Shown: piece by piece, positions 16,791-24,823 of the stretch | Position numbering within the stretch: the stretch's first letter is position 1 | How the letters are laid out: every line of letters begins with the position of its first letter | Source of the DNA: JAJTHJ01 sp046316025 | GTDB lineage: Bacteria > Pseudomonadota > Gammaproteobacteria > Burkholderiales > Burkholderiaceae_F | Length of the DNA: 50,281 nucleotides | NCBI GenBank assembly: GCA_046316025.1 | Contig: JBKCXU010000077.1 | Coordinates: forward strand, 1-50,281 | Direction of reading: 5' to 3' | Notes under the pieces: model-generated | Databases searched by the model: none | Told to the model about the DNA's origin: nothing | Seen by the model: only the letters and a program-made list of their open reading frames with translations | Position numbers and translations under genes: made by a program

Positions 16791-18158
16791 ATGATCCAGC
16801 GCTTCGTCGAGTCGGTCAAAACGCTCTTTTCCGGCAAGCGGCGCGCCGCCAAGGCGCGCGCGCCAAAGCGGCTCACCGTCGAGCAGCACGGCATCGACCG
16901 CGAACTGGTCGCGCGCCCGGCGATGCGCGTGTGCGAGACGCTGCAAAAGGCGGGGTATGACGCGTTCATTGTCGGCGGCGCGGTGCGCGACCTGCTGCTG
17001 GGTGTGCGGCCGAAGGACTTCGACGTGGCGACCAACGCCACGCCGGAGCAGGTCAAGGCGCATTTCCGCCGCGCGATCGTCATCGGCCGGCGCTTCCGGC
17101 TGGTGCACGTGATGTTCGGCGCCGAGCGGATCGAGGTCTCCACCTACCGCGCGCTGGCGAGCGAGGACACCGTCACCGATGAGCATGGCCGGGTACTGGC
17201 CGACAACGTCTTCGGCACCCAGGTGGAAGACGCCACGCGCCGCGACTTCACCGTCAATGCGCTGTACTACGACCCGACCCACGAAGTGGTGCTGGACTTT
17301 CACGACGGCGTGAAGGACATCCGTGCCCGCCGCATCCGCATGATCGGCGCCCCGGCAGCGCGCTACCGCGAAGACCCGGTGCGGATGCTGCGCGCGGTGC
17401 GCTTTGCCGCCAAGCTGGGCTTTGCCGTCGACGAGGCCACGCGCGCGCCGATCGCGTCGATGGCGGATCTGATCGAAAACGTGCCCTCGGCGCGCCTGTT
17501 CGACGAGATGCTCAAGCTCTTGACCAGCGGCCACGCGGTGGCCTGCATCATGCGGCTGCGCGCCGAAGGGCTGCACCACGGGCTGCTGCCGCTGCTCGAT
17601 GTGATCCTCGAGCAGCCCGAAGGCGAGCGCTTCGTGCTGCTGGCCTTGTCGCGCACCGACGAGCGGGTGCAGGCGGGCAAGACGGTGTCGCCGGGCTTCC
17701 TCTTTGCCACACTGCTATGGCACGAGGTGCTGGTCGGCTGGCGCGCGCGCGAGGCCAACGGTACGCACCGGATCGAGGCGCTCGACGCCGCCATCGACGA
17801 CGTGCTGGGGCGGCAGACGGAGAAGCTGTCGATCCAGCGCCGCTACACCGCCGACATGCGCGAGCTGTGGATGCTGCAACCGCGCTTTGAGCGGCGTCAG
17901 GGAGCCGCGCCGCAGCGGCTGCTCGGCCACCTGCGGCTGCGCGCGGCCTACGACTTCCTGCTGCTGCGCTGCGCGGCCGAGGAGGCGCCGGCCGAGCTCG
18001 GCGACTGGTGGACGCGCTACATCGACGCCAACGAAGACGAACGCCAGCAACTGCTGGCCGCCGCACGCAGCGACGCGCCCGCTGGCGGCCGGCGGCGCCG
18101 GCGGCGGCGCGGCGGGCGGGGCGGGAACACTGTGGGTTCGGACGCAAGCCCTGCATGA
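16791..18158 (+). CDS. pcnB: Poly(A) polymerase I
   Basis: 455 residues. The nucleotidyltransferase core is VGGAVRDLLLGVRPKDFDVATNATP (residues about 61-85; catalytic Asp pair in KDFDVA), followed by the family's RRFRLVHVMFG, RRDFTVNALYYD and REDPVRMLRAVRFAAKLGF. The C-terminus is an Arg-rich tail (GGRRRRRRRGGRGG) suited to RNA binding, as in bacterial PcnB. This distinguishes it from tRNA CCA-adding enzymes, which are shorter at the C-terminus. It adds A-tails that promote RNA decay. Its stop overlaps folK by 4 bases. Confidence 0.95.
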   Translation: MIQRFVESVKTLFSGKRRAAKARAPKRLTVEQHGIDRELVARPAMRVCETLQKAGYDAFIVGGAVRDLLLGVRPKDFDVATNATPEQVKAHFRRAIVIGRRFRLVHVMFGAERIEVSTYRALASEDTVTDEHGRVLADNVFGTQVEDATRRDFTVNALYYDPTHEVVLDFHDGVKDIRARRIRMIGAPAARYREDPVRMLRAVRFAAKLGFAVDEATRAPIASMADLIENVPSARLFDEMLKLLTSGHAVACIMRLRAEGLHHGLLPLLDVILEQPEGERFVLLALSRTDERVQAGKTVSPGFLFATLLWHEVLVGWRAREANGTHRIEALDAAIDDVLGRQTEKLSIQRRYTADMRELWMLQPRFERRQGAAPQRLLGHLRLRAAYDFLLLRCAAEEAPAELGDWWTRYIDANEDERQQLLAAARSDAPAGGRRRRRRRGGRGGNTVGSDASPA

Positions 18159-18646
18159 CCCCTCGCCGCGCTTACATCGGACTCGGCGCCAACCAGGGCG
18201 ACCCCCGCGCCTCGCTCGATGCCGCGATCGAGGCGCTGCGGTCGATGGAGCATTGCCGCTTCGTGGCCGCCTCGCCCTACTACACGACCGAGCCGATCGA
18301 CGTCGATGGACCGGACTTTCTCAACGGCGTGGCCGCACTCGACACCACGCTCGACCCGTACGCGCTGCTGCTGCACCTGCTCGACATCGAGCTGCTGCTT
18401 GGCCGGGAGCGCAAGGGGCTGCGTCGAGCCGCCCCCCGCACCGCCGACCTCGACCTGCTGCTGGTCGGCAATCTGACGATGGCGAGCGCGCCGTTGACGC
18501 TGCCGCACCCGCGCATGCACCAGCGCGCCTTTGTGCTCAAGCCGCTGCTCGACCTGGACCCGCAGATCGTGCTGCCCGGGCTCGGCCCCGCGCGCGACTT
18601 GCTGCCGGCGGTGGCCGCTCGGCGCGCCGAGCGCGCCGACGGCTGA
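18155..18646 (+). CDS. folK: 2-amino-4-hydroxy-6-hydroxymethyldihydropteridine pyrophosphokinase
   Basis: 163 residues, the normal HPPK length. It opens YIGLGANQGDPRASL, then SPYYTTEPIDVDGPDFLNGVAAL, ELLLGRER, and the signature RTADLDLLLVGN followed by LPHPRMHQRAFVL, which carry the magnesium- and substrate-binding residues. HPPK transfers pyrophosphate from ATP to the pterin in folate synthesis. The ATG at 18155 overlaps the pcnB stop (ATGA), so translation is coupled; the longer frame from 18008 lies inside pcnB. Confidence 0.95.
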   Translation: MTPRRAYIGLGANQGDPRASLDAAIEALRSMEHCRFVAASPYYTTEPIDVDGPDFLNGVAALDTTLDPYALLLHLLDIELLLGRERKGLRRAAPRTADLDLLLVGNLTMASAPLTLPHPRMHQRAFVLKPLLDLDPQIVLPGLGPARDLLPAVAARRAERADG

Positions 18647-18661
18647 GCGGCAACGCGCGCG

Positions 18662-19303
18662 ATGCTGCCGGCGAAGTACCGCTTCATCGCCATCGAAGGG
18701 CCGATCGGTGTCGGCAAGACCACGCTGGCGCGCCGGCTGGCGCAGCGCTGCGGCGCGCAGTTGCTGCTGGAGCAGCCGCAGGACAACCCCTTCCTCGAAC
18801 GCTTCTACCGCGACCGCAGGCGCTATGCCCTGCCGACCCAGTTGTTCTTCCTCTTCCAGCGCGTGCAGCAGCTGGCGGAGCTGCGCCAGCCGGATCTGTT
18901 CCGGGGCCCGGTGATCGCCGACTTCCTGCTCGACAAGGACCCGCTTTTCGCGCGGCTGACGCTGGCCGACGACGAGTTGCGCCTGTACGAGCAGATCCTC
19001 GCCCAGGTCGCGCCGCAGGCGCAGACACCCGATCTGGTGCTGTACCTGCAAGCGCCGCCCGAGGCGCTGATCGAGCGCGTGCAGCGGCGCGGCGTGCCGA
19101 TGGAGGGGGCGATCGACAAGTCCTACCTGCGCCAGCTGGCCGACAGCTACACGCGTTTTTTTCACGACTACGGCGGCGCGCCCCTGCTGGCGGTCAACAC
19201 CGAGCGGCTGAACCCGGCCGACCGCGACGACGACCTCGACCTGCTGATTACCCGCATTGAACGGTTGCGCGGGCGCCGCGAGTATTTCAACCTCGCGCCA
19301 TGA
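18662..19303 (+). CDS. Deoxynucleoside kinase (dGK/dCK family)
   Basis: 213 residues. P-loop GPIGVGKTT at 13-21, then NPFLERFYRDRRRYALPTQLFFL (residues about 42-64, with the family's E-R and Q-F-F elements), and a lid-like R-rich segment VQRRGVPMEGAIDKSYL. The family phosphorylates deoxyribonucleosides for salvage. It lies between folK and panB, as in other Burkholderiales, 15 bases after folK, and its stop overlaps panB by 4 bases. Which deoxynucleoside it prefers is not clear from sequence. Confidence 0.9.
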   Translation: MLPAKYRFIAIEGPIGVGKTTLARRLAQRCGAQLLLEQPQDNPFLERFYRDRRRYALPTQLFFLFQRVQQLAELRQPDLFRGPVIADFLLDKDPLFARLTLADDELRLYEQILAQVAPQAQTPDLVLYLQAPPEALIERVQRRGVPMEGAIDKSYLRQLADSYTRFFHDYGGAPLLAVNTERLNPADRDDDLDLLITRIERLRGRREYFNLAP

Positions 19304-20130
19304 GCAGCCACCCCGCCCCGCCGCCCGCCACCGAGCGCAAGCCGGTCACGCTGCCGCGCCTGCACGAAATGCGCGCGCGCGGCGAGCCGATCGCCATGCT
19401 CACCTGCTACGACGCGAGCTTTGCCGCGCTGCTGGACGACTGCGGCGTCGATGTGCTGTTGATCGGCGATTCGCTCGGCATGGTGGTGCAGGGCGAGCGC
19501 TCCACGCTGCCGGTGACGGTCGAACACGTGGCCTACCACACGCGCTGCGTGGCGCAGGGCGGACGGCGCGCCTGGATCGTCGCCGACATGCCGGCCGGCA
19601 GCATGCCGCCAGACGCGGCCGCCGTGTACGCGCACGCGACCGCGTTGATGCGCGCCGGAGCGCAGATGGTCAAGATCGAAGGCGGCGCCTGGGCGGCGGC
19701 GCCGATCGCGCAGCTGGTCGAGCGCGGCATCCCGGTGTGCGCGCACCTGGGGCTGACGCCGCAATCGGTGCATCAACTGGGCGGCTACCGCGTGCAGGGC
19801 CGCGACGAGGCCGCCGCCGACAAGCTGCTCGCCGACGCGCTGGCGCTGCAAGCCGCCGGCGCCAGCCTGCTGGTGCTGGAACTGGTGCCCGCAGTGCTCG
19901 CCGCACGGGTGACGCAGGCGCTGGCGATCCCGACCATCGGCATCGGTGCCGGAGCCGACTGCGCCGGCCAGGTGCTGGTGCTGCACGACATGCTCGACGT
20001 TTTCCCCGGCCGCAAGCCGCGCTTCGTGCGCAACTTCATGGCCGGGCAGCCGAGCATCCGCGCAGCGGTCGAGGCCTACGTGGCGGCGGTCAAGGCGCGG
20101 GAGTTTCCGGCGGCGGAGCACGCGTACTGA
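19300..20130 (+). CDS. panB: 3-methyl-2-oxobutanoate hydroxymethyltransferase
   Basis: 276 residues. The (beta/alpha)8 core motifs are present: MLTCYDASFAALLDDCGVD, LLIGDSLGMVVQGE, MPAGSMP, VKIEGG, VCAHLGLTPQSV, and TIGIGAGADCAGQVLV. It makes ketopantoate from 2-oxoisovalerate and methylene-tetrahydrofolate, the first step of pantothenate synthesis. Start overlaps the kinase gene (ATGA), and panC follows after 64 bases. A folate gene (folK) just upstream in the same operon fits its folate substrate. Confidence 0.97.
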   Translation: MSSHPAPPPATERKPVTLPRLHEMRARGEPIAMLTCYDASFAALLDDCGVDVLLIGDSLGMVVQGERSTLPVTVEHVAYHTRCVAQGGRRAWIVADMPAGSMPPDAAAVYAHATALMRAGAQMVKIEGGAWAAAPIAQLVERGIPVCAHLGLTPQSVHQLGGYRVQGRDEAAADKLLADALALQAAGASLLVLELVPAVLAARVTQALAIPTIGIGAGADCAGQVLVLHDMLDVFPGRKPRFVRNFMAGQPSIRAAVEAYVAAVKAREFPAAEHAY

Positions 20131-20194
20131 CCGGTGCGTTACCTCCGGCGGCGCCGATACAATTCGCCGCCCTCATCGCTCTGGCCTTGCCGCA

Positions 20195-21037
20195 ATGAAA
20201 GTCGTCCACACCGTCGAAGAACTGCGCGACCAGTTGCGCGGGCAGTTGCGCATCGCCTTCGTGCCGACGATGGGCAACCTGCACGACGGCCATCTGGCGC
20301 TGATGGCGATGGCGCATCAGCACGGCGACCCCGTGGTGGCCTCGATCTTCGTCAACCGCTTGCAGTTCGGCCCTAACGAGGACTTCGACAAGTACCCGCG
20401 CACGCTGGCCGACGACATCGCCAGGCTGCAAGCGCAAAACAAGGTGTACGTGCTGTTCGCGCCCAACGAGCAGGAGCTCTACCCCGAGCCGCAGAACTAC
20501 CGCGTACAGCCGCCGCAGGACCTGGGCGACATTCTGGAAGGCGAGTTCCGCCCCGGATTCTTCGTCGGCGTGACCACCGTGGTGCTGAAGCTCTTTTCCT
20601 GCGTGCAGCCGCGGGTGGCAATCTTCGGCAAGAAGGACTACCAGCAACTGATGATCGTGCGCAACATGTGCCGGCAGTTCGCGCTGCCGACCGAGATCGT
20701 GCCGCACGAGACGGTGCGCGACGCCGACGGGCTGGCGCTGTCCTCGCGCAACCGGTTTCTGAGCGAGACCGAGCGGCGCGAGGCGCCGCGCCTATACCGG
20801 CTGCTGCAACAGGTGCGCGAGCGCCTGCACCGCGGCGAGGCCGATGTCGCGCGCACCGAGCACGACGCGCAGCGCGAACTCACCGCCGCCGGCTGGAAGG
20901 TCGATTACCTGTCGGTGCGCCGCCAGCGCGACCTGAAAGCGCCCACCCACGAAGAAGTCGTCGCCCGCCTGCCGCTGGTGGCGCTGGCCGCGGCCAAGCT
21001 GGGCGCGACGCGGTTGATCGATAACCTGGAAATCTGA
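20195..21037 (+). CDS. panC: Pantoate-beta-alanine ligase (pantothenate synthetase)
   Basis: 280 residues. The nucleotidyl-transferase HIGH-like element is PTMGNLHDGHLAL near 25-37, followed by SIFVNRLQFGPNEDFDKYPRT (split across 50-72), FFVGVTTVVLKLF, FGKKDYQQ and the KMSKS-like DGLALSSRNRFLS. It joins pantoate and beta-alanine with ATP. I chose the ATG at 20195 (M-K-V-V-H-T); the longer frame from 19946 runs inside panB. The ketopantoate reductase step is not in this operon; a PanE-like gene occurs at about 42.1-43.1 kb on the other strand. Confidence 0.97.
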   Translation: MKVVHTVEELRDQLRGQLRIAFVPTMGNLHDGHLALMAMAHQHGDPVVASIFVNRLQFGPNEDFDKYPRTLADDIARLQAQNKVYVLFAPNEQELYPEPQNYRVQPPQDLGDILEGEFRPGFFVGVTTVVLKLFSCVQPRVAIFGKKDYQQLMIVRNMCRQFALPTEIVPHETVRDADGLALSSRNRFLSETERREAPRLYRLLQQVRERLHRGEADVARTEHDAQRELTAAGWKVDYLSVRRQRDLKAPTHEEVVARLPLVALAAAKLGATRLIDNLEI

Positions 21038-21044
21038 CTTAGGC

Positions 21045-21050
21045 GATAAT
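21045..21050 (+). promoter_or_regulatory. Possible -10 element for tRNA-Leu
   Basis: GATAAT lies 10 bases before the 5' end of the tRNA. No good -35 at 16-18 bases upstream is visible; TTGATC at 21014 is too far away. The tRNA may alternatively be read through from panC. Confidence 0.3.
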
Positions 21051-21060
21051 CCGCGTCCGC

Positions 21061-21147
21061 GCCGGGATGGCGGAACTGGTAGACGCACGGGACTCAAAAT
21101 CCCGCGCTAGCAATAGCGTGCGAGTTCGATTCTCGCTCCCGGCACCA
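21061..21147 (+). tRNA. tRNA-Leu, anticodon CAA
   Basis: 87 bases including an encoded CCA. The acceptor stem GCCGGGA (21061-21067) pairs with TCCCGGC (21137-21143), followed by discriminator A and CCA. The anticodon arm is CGGGA-CTCAAAA-TCCCG with anticodon CAA, which reads UUG. The long variable arm (GCGCTAGCAATAGCG region) is that of a class II tRNA, and the T-arm has GTTCGAT. It lies 23 bases after panC. Confidence 0.97.
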
Positions 21148-21177
21148 ATTCTCCCCAGTGTCATGTTTGGGCGACCA

Positions 21178-21318
21178 TTGAAACACCGGTGACAGTTTTC
21201 GTATCCGAAGCGGAATAGACTTCTCTCCGTGAAAGGGCCAGCCCCGAAAGGGGCGCCCACCACAGCCCCGCAGACCGACGCTCCACGCAAAGAGTAGGGT
21301 CTGCGGGGCTTTCCTTTC
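21178..21318 (+). ncRNA. Candidate structured RNA downstream of tRNA-Leu
   Basis: A TTGAAA at 21178-21183 could be a -35 box, with a weak TATCCG 18 bases on. Downstream, GGGC-CA-GCCCC-GAAA-GGGGC-GCCC forms a hairpin with a GNRA tetraloop (21235-21258). It is followed by a perfect 13-base inverted repeat (21264-21276 with 21298-21310), then TTCCTTT. This could be a roughly 100-base non-coding transcript ending in its own terminator, or simply two hairpins ending the panC-tRNA transcript. No known RNA family is recognised. Confidence 0.35.
21264..21316 (+). terminator. Probable rho-independent-like terminator after panC/tRNA-Leu
   Basis: Perfect 13-base stem AGCCCCGCAGACC / GGTCTGCGGGGCT with a 21-base loop, followed on the plus strand by TTCCTTT. 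The loop is longer than usual, so termination strength is uncertain. The minus strand has no T-run after the stem, so it points to the forward transcript. Confidence 0.5.
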
Positions 21319-21362
21319 GTGCCCCGCTCGGGTGAGCTAGCGAACGGGGCCGATCTCTCTCC

Positions 21363-21920
21363 TCATAGTGCACCTCCGTTCTGAGCAGCCATTTGCTCGA
21401 CAAACTGCACTCCCGCTGTCGTCAGCTTGTATCGCTTACGAGCTTGTCGTGCCGTTCCCTGCTTCTTCGTCTGGATGACCAACTGGGGGCGTCGGGCCAT
21501 AAGAGAGTTAAACGCCAGAGTAATGTTTCCAATTCCGTGCCCGAGATGTTTGAGCTCGGAGTTGATCGACTGCGCATCAAAGTCGGGCTGTTGGCCCACA
21601 ACCTGCACCCAGTACCCCATCACCAGCGCACGATCCGCCTCTGTCGACGGATCTGCCGCTGCCATAAGTTCACCAACAGTTTCGAAGCTGATCGCGGTCG
21701 GCGCCGATGAAGTGATGACTCGGTCCTGCGAAGGCAAAACTCCTGACGACCGGTTGGCAGATGGAACGTCCCGCGCGATGCCGAGCAACTCGCCCGCCCA
21801 TGCTAAGGCCCTGCCCTGCTCGTCCGGCGATTGAAGCTCGCGAAGAATTTCTACCAAGCGGCGAACCGCATCTAGCGCTTTGAGTGGGTCCGGGGAGGAA
21901 GGGGAGCTCGGCTCGGCCAT
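21363..21920 (-). CDS. Orphan protein of unknown function with a winged-helix-like C-terminus
   Basis: 185 residues starting at the ATG at 21920, which has AGGAG at good spacing; the frame to 21953 has no such site. The N-terminus is Ser/Pro-rich (AEPSSPSSPDPLKAL), followed by an acidic helical region (residues 15-45). The C-terminal part (about 105-180) reads like a small helical DNA-binding or dimer domain: FDAQSINSELKHLGHG, then a basic QTKKQGTARQARKRYKLTTAGVQ. I do not recognise a family. Base composition is visibly lower in G+C than both flanks. It is alone in a 1-kb gap between tRNA-Leu and queA, and a 10-base hairpin (21321-21350 region) follows its stop. Confidence 0.6.
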   Translation of the reverse strand: MAEPSSPSSPDPLKALDAVRRLVEILRELQSPDEQGRALAWAGELLGIARDVPSANRSSGVLPSQDRVITSSAPTAISFETVGELMAAADPSTEADRALVMGYWVQVVGQQPDFDAQSINSELKHLGHGIGNITLAFNSLMARRPQLVIQTKKQGTARQARKRYKLTTAGVQFVEQMAAQNGGAL

Positions 21921-22178
21921 CGTTTTCTCCTGATTGATAAGGCGATTATGCATGTCGAATCAAAATACGTCAATACCAAGGCGAAATGATCCTGACTTAT
22001 TGATTTCTCGGGGCCGCCGCCCACGGCGGCTAACCGCACGCCTCCGACAGAGCGTAAGCCGCTGCGCGATGCCTAAACTTTGTGGTCAACTCCGCCGAAA
22101 GGCTCGGCGGGGCGACGGTCCGCTTAGCGGGCGGCCGCCCGGTTAGACGACAGCCGTAACTCCAGACAGAAGACAGCC
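21921..22178. other. Intergenic region upstream of queA with palindromes
   Basis: 258 bases without a credible gene. It holds a CCGCCG/CGGCGG hairpin near 22092-22113, a palindromic CGGGCGGCCGCCCG near 22128-22141, and a 9-base direct repeat GACAGCCGT (22149-22157 and 22172-22180) that reaches the queA start. The promoters of the orphan gene and of queA must lie here, but no clear -35/-10 pair stands out. Confidence 0.5.
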
Positions 22179-23219
22179 GTGGTTACTGAACTCACCTTGT
22201 CCGACTTCGACTACGACCTGCCGTCGGAGTTGATCGCGCAGCAGCCGCTGCCCGAGCGTTCGGCGAGCCGGCTGCTGCACGTCGCGCCGGATCGGCTGAG
22301 CGACCTGGTCTTCACCGATGTCGAGCGGCTGCTCACCCCCGGCGACTTGCTGGTGTTCAACGACACGCGGGTGATCCGCGCGCGACTGCTGGGGCGCAAG
22401 CCGAGCGGCGGGCGGGTCGAAGTGCTGGTCGAGCGGATCGTCGCACCTACGCGCGCGCTGGCGCTGGTGCGCACCAGCCACACGCCGAGAGTCGGGCAGG
22501 TGTTCGTCTTCGGCGAGGGCGGCGCGCCGACGACGGCCACGGTGCGCGGCCGGCAAGACGACTTCTTCGAGCTTGAGTTCGCGCGCGACGTGCTCGCCAC
22601 GCTCGATGCGCACGGCCACGTGCCACTGCCGCCGTACATCGCGCATGCGGATACCGCACTGGACGCCGAGCGCTACCAGACCGTCTACGCCACCCAGCCC
22701 GGTGCGGTGGCGGCCCCCACCGCCGGGCTGCATTTCACCGAGACACTGCTGGCACGGCTGCGCGAACGCGGCGTGCGCACCGCGAGCCTGACGTTGCACG
22801 TCGGCGCCGGCACCTTTCAACCGGTGCGGGTCGAGCGCATCCGCGACCACGTCATGCACAGCGAGTGGTACGAGATCCCGTCCGCGACCGCCGAGGCCGT
22901 CGCGACCACGCGCGCGGGCGGCAGTCGCATCGTCGCGGTGGGCACCACCAGCTTGCGCGCGCTGGAGTCCGCCGCGCGCGAGGACGGCAGCGTCGCCGCC
23001 GGCACCCGCGACACGGCCCTCTTCATCACGCCGGGCTTCCGCTTCCGCGTGGTCGACCGGTTGATCACCAACTTCCACCTGCCGCGCTCCACGCTGCTGA
23101 TGCTGGCGTCCGCCTTTGCCGGCCTTGATCGCATCCGCAGCGCCTACGCACACGCGGTGGCGCAGCGCTACCGCTTCTTCAGCTACGGCGATGCGATGCT
23201 GCTGGAGCGTGCGCGATGA
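22179..23219 (+). CDS. queA: S-adenosylmethionine:tRNA ribosyltransferase-isomerase
   Basis: 346 residues, starting with GTG at 22179 (M-V-T-E-L-T-L-S-D-F). Family motifs include LSDFDYDLPSELIAQ, GDLLVFNDTRVIRARLLG, GAVAAPTAGLHFTE, TLHVGAGTFQPVR and FITPGFRFRVVDRLITNFHLPRS (split). It transfers and rearranges the ribosyl group of SAM onto preQ1-modified tRNA to give epoxyqueuosine. Its stop overlaps tgt by 4 bases, the usual queA-tgt pair. A GTG start and only a weak AGAAG upstream suggest modest expression. Confidence 0.96.
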   Translation: MVTELTLSDFDYDLPSELIAQQPLPERSASRLLHVAPDRLSDLVFTDVERLLTPGDLLVFNDTRVIRARLLGRKPSGGRVEVLVERIVAPTRALALVRTSHTPRVGQVFVFGEGGAPTTATVRGRQDDFFELEFARDVLATLDAHGHVPLPPYIAHADTALDAERYQTVYATQPGAVAAPTAGLHFTETLLARLRERGVRTASLTLHVGAGTFQPVRVERIRDHVMHSEWYEIPSATAEAVATTRAGGSRIVAVGTTSLRALESAAREDGSVAAGTRDTALFITPGFRFRVVDRLITNFHLPRSTLLMLASAFAGLDRIRSAYAHAVAQRYRFFSYGDAMLLERAR

Positions 23220-24349
23220 GCATGAGCTTCGAGCTTCTCGCCACCGACAACGGCGCCCGCCGCGGCCGGCTGCATCTGGCGCACGGCACGGTGGAAACAC
23301 CGATCTTCATGCCGGTGGGCACCTACGGCACGGTCAAGGCGATGCTGCCGGCAGAGCTGGAGTCGCTCGGCGCGCAGATCGTGCTCGGTAACACTTTTCA
23401 CCTGTGGCTGCGGCCGAGCCTGGACGTGGTCGCCAAGCACGCGGGGTTGCACCGCTTCATGGGCTGGACGCAGCCGATCCTCACCGACTCGGGCGGCTTT
23501 CAGGTGTTTTCGCTGGGTGCGTTGCGCAAGCTGTCGGAAGACGGCGTGCGCTTCGCCTCGCCGGTCAACGGCGACCGGCTGCTGCTGACGCCCGAGGAGT
23601 CGATGCGCATCCAGACCGTGCTCGACTCCGACATCGCGATGATCTTCGACGAGTGCACGCCGTACGAGATCGACGGCCGGCCGGCCACGCATGCGCAGGC
23701 GGCGGAGTCGATGCGGCTGTCGCTGCGCTGGGCACGGCGCTCGCGCGCGGAGTTCGACCGCCTCGGCAACGGCAATGCCCTCTTCGGCATCGTGCAGGGC
23801 GGGATGTACGAAGACTTGCGCGACGAGTCGGCCGCGGGCCTCACCGACATCGGCTTTGCCGGCTACGCGATCGGCGGGCTGTCGGTGGGCGAACCCAAGG
23901 CCGAGATGCAGCGCGTGCTGGCGCACAGCGCGCCACGGCTGCCGGCGGACAAGCCGCGCTACCTGATGGGCGTGGGCACGCCGGAAGACCTGTTGGACGG
24001 CATTGCCGCCGGCATCGACATGTTCGACTGCGTGCTGCCCACGCGCAACGCGCGCAACGGGTGGCTCTTCACGCGCTGGGGCGACTTGAAGATCCGCAAC
24101 GCCCGCTACAAGGACGACACGCGCCCGCTGGACTCCACCTGCGGCTGCGCCACCTGCCGCGGCTTCACCCGCGCGTACCTGCACCACTTGCAGCGCGTCA
24201 ACGAGATCGTCGGCGCGCGGTTGAACACGATCCACAACCTGCACTACTACCTCGACCTGATGCGGCAGGCGCGCTCGGCCATCGAGGGCGGCACCTGGGC
24301 CGGGTTTGCCGCTCGCGTGCGCGCCGACCGCGCCCGCGGCCCGGACTAA
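23216..24349 (+). CDS. tgt: tRNA-guanine transglycosylase
   Basis: 377 residues. It has VETPIFMPVGTYGTVK, LGNTFHLWLRP, ILTDSGGFQVFSL with the catalytic-Asp region, FGIVQGGMYEDLR, AIGGLSVGEPKAEM, DMFDCVLPTRNARNG and the zinc-binding CGCATCRGFTRAYLHHL (C-x-C-x2-C...H). It swaps G34 for preQ1 in tRNAs with GUN anticodons. It overlaps queA by 4 bases and is followed 125 bases later by yajC, the common order queA-tgt-yajC-secD-secF. Confidence 0.97.
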   Translation: MSMSFELLATDNGARRGRLHLAHGTVETPIFMPVGTYGTVKAMLPAELESLGAQIVLGNTFHLWLRPSLDVVAKHAGLHRFMGWTQPILTDSGGFQVFSLGALRKLSEDGVRFASPVNGDRLLLTPEESMRIQTVLDSDIAMIFDECTPYEIDGRPATHAQAAESMRLSLRWARRSRAEFDRLGNGNALFGIVQGGMYEDLRDESAAGLTDIGFAGYAIGGLSVGEPKAEMQRVLAHSAPRLPADKPRYLMGVGTPEDLLDGIAAGIDMFDCVLPTRNARNGWLFTRWGDLKIRNARYKDDTRPLDSTCGCATCRGFTRAYLHHLQRVNEIVGARLNTIHNLHYYLDLMRQARSAIEGGTWAGFAARVRADRARGPD

Positions 24350-24474
24350 CCCGCAGGGCGCGGCACTGAGGGCGCTGCCTATAATCCGCCGCTTTCCGCA
24401 AGCGGGGTGCCCTCCGGCGCACCGCGCATCGCCAACCCCAGCCGCGGCGCTCCCTGCCGCCCGAGGATCACCCG

Positions 24475-24816
24475 ATGTTTTTCATCTCCAACGCCTACGC
24501 GCAAGCCGCGCCGGCCGCCGCGCCCGAGCAGAGCTTTATGCTGATCCTGATGATGGTCGTGCTGTTCGTGGTCTTCTACTTCCTGCTGATCCGCCCGCAG
24601 GTCAAGCGCCAGAAGGAGCAGAAGGCGCTGGTCGAAAGCCTGAACAAGGGCGACGAAGTGCTGACCGCCGGCGGCATCGTCGGCAAGATCACCGATCTCA
24701 CCGACCAGTACATGACGCTGCAAGTGGCGAGCGTGGACAACAAGCCGGTGGAAATCTCCATGCAGCGCGCCGCCGTGCAGACTTTGCTGCCCAAAGGGAC
24801 GATGAAGTCGATCTGA
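24475..24816 (+). CDS. yajC: Preprotein translocase accessory protein YajC
   Basis: 113 residues, the usual size. One membrane segment (about residues 22-41, LILMMVVLFVVFYFLLI) is followed by the family's RPQVKRQKEQKALVESL and LNKGDEVLTAGGIVGKI cytoplasmic domain. A GAGGAT ribosome site precedes the ATG at 24475. YajC joins SecD and SecF in the membrane and modulates the Sec translocon. secD follows after 7 bases. Confidence 0.96.
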   Translation: MFFISNAYAQAAPAAAPEQSFMLILMMVVLFVVFYFLLIRPQVKRQKEQKALVESLNKGDEVLTAGGIVGKITDLTDQYMTLQVASVDNKPVEISMQRAAVQTLLPKGTMKSI

Positions 24817-24823
24817 GCGCGCA

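Noticed and set aside
21039..21290. Reverse-strand open frame covering tRNA-Leu
   Set aside because: It is the antisense reading of the tRNA and of the hairpins beyond it, a common annotation artefact.
22071..22148. attC-like site between the orphan gene and queA (GCCTAAAC ... GTTAGAC)
   Set aside because: The end boxes are imperfect (one extra A in the first) and the sequences just inside the two ends are not complementary, so the stem of an attC cannot form.
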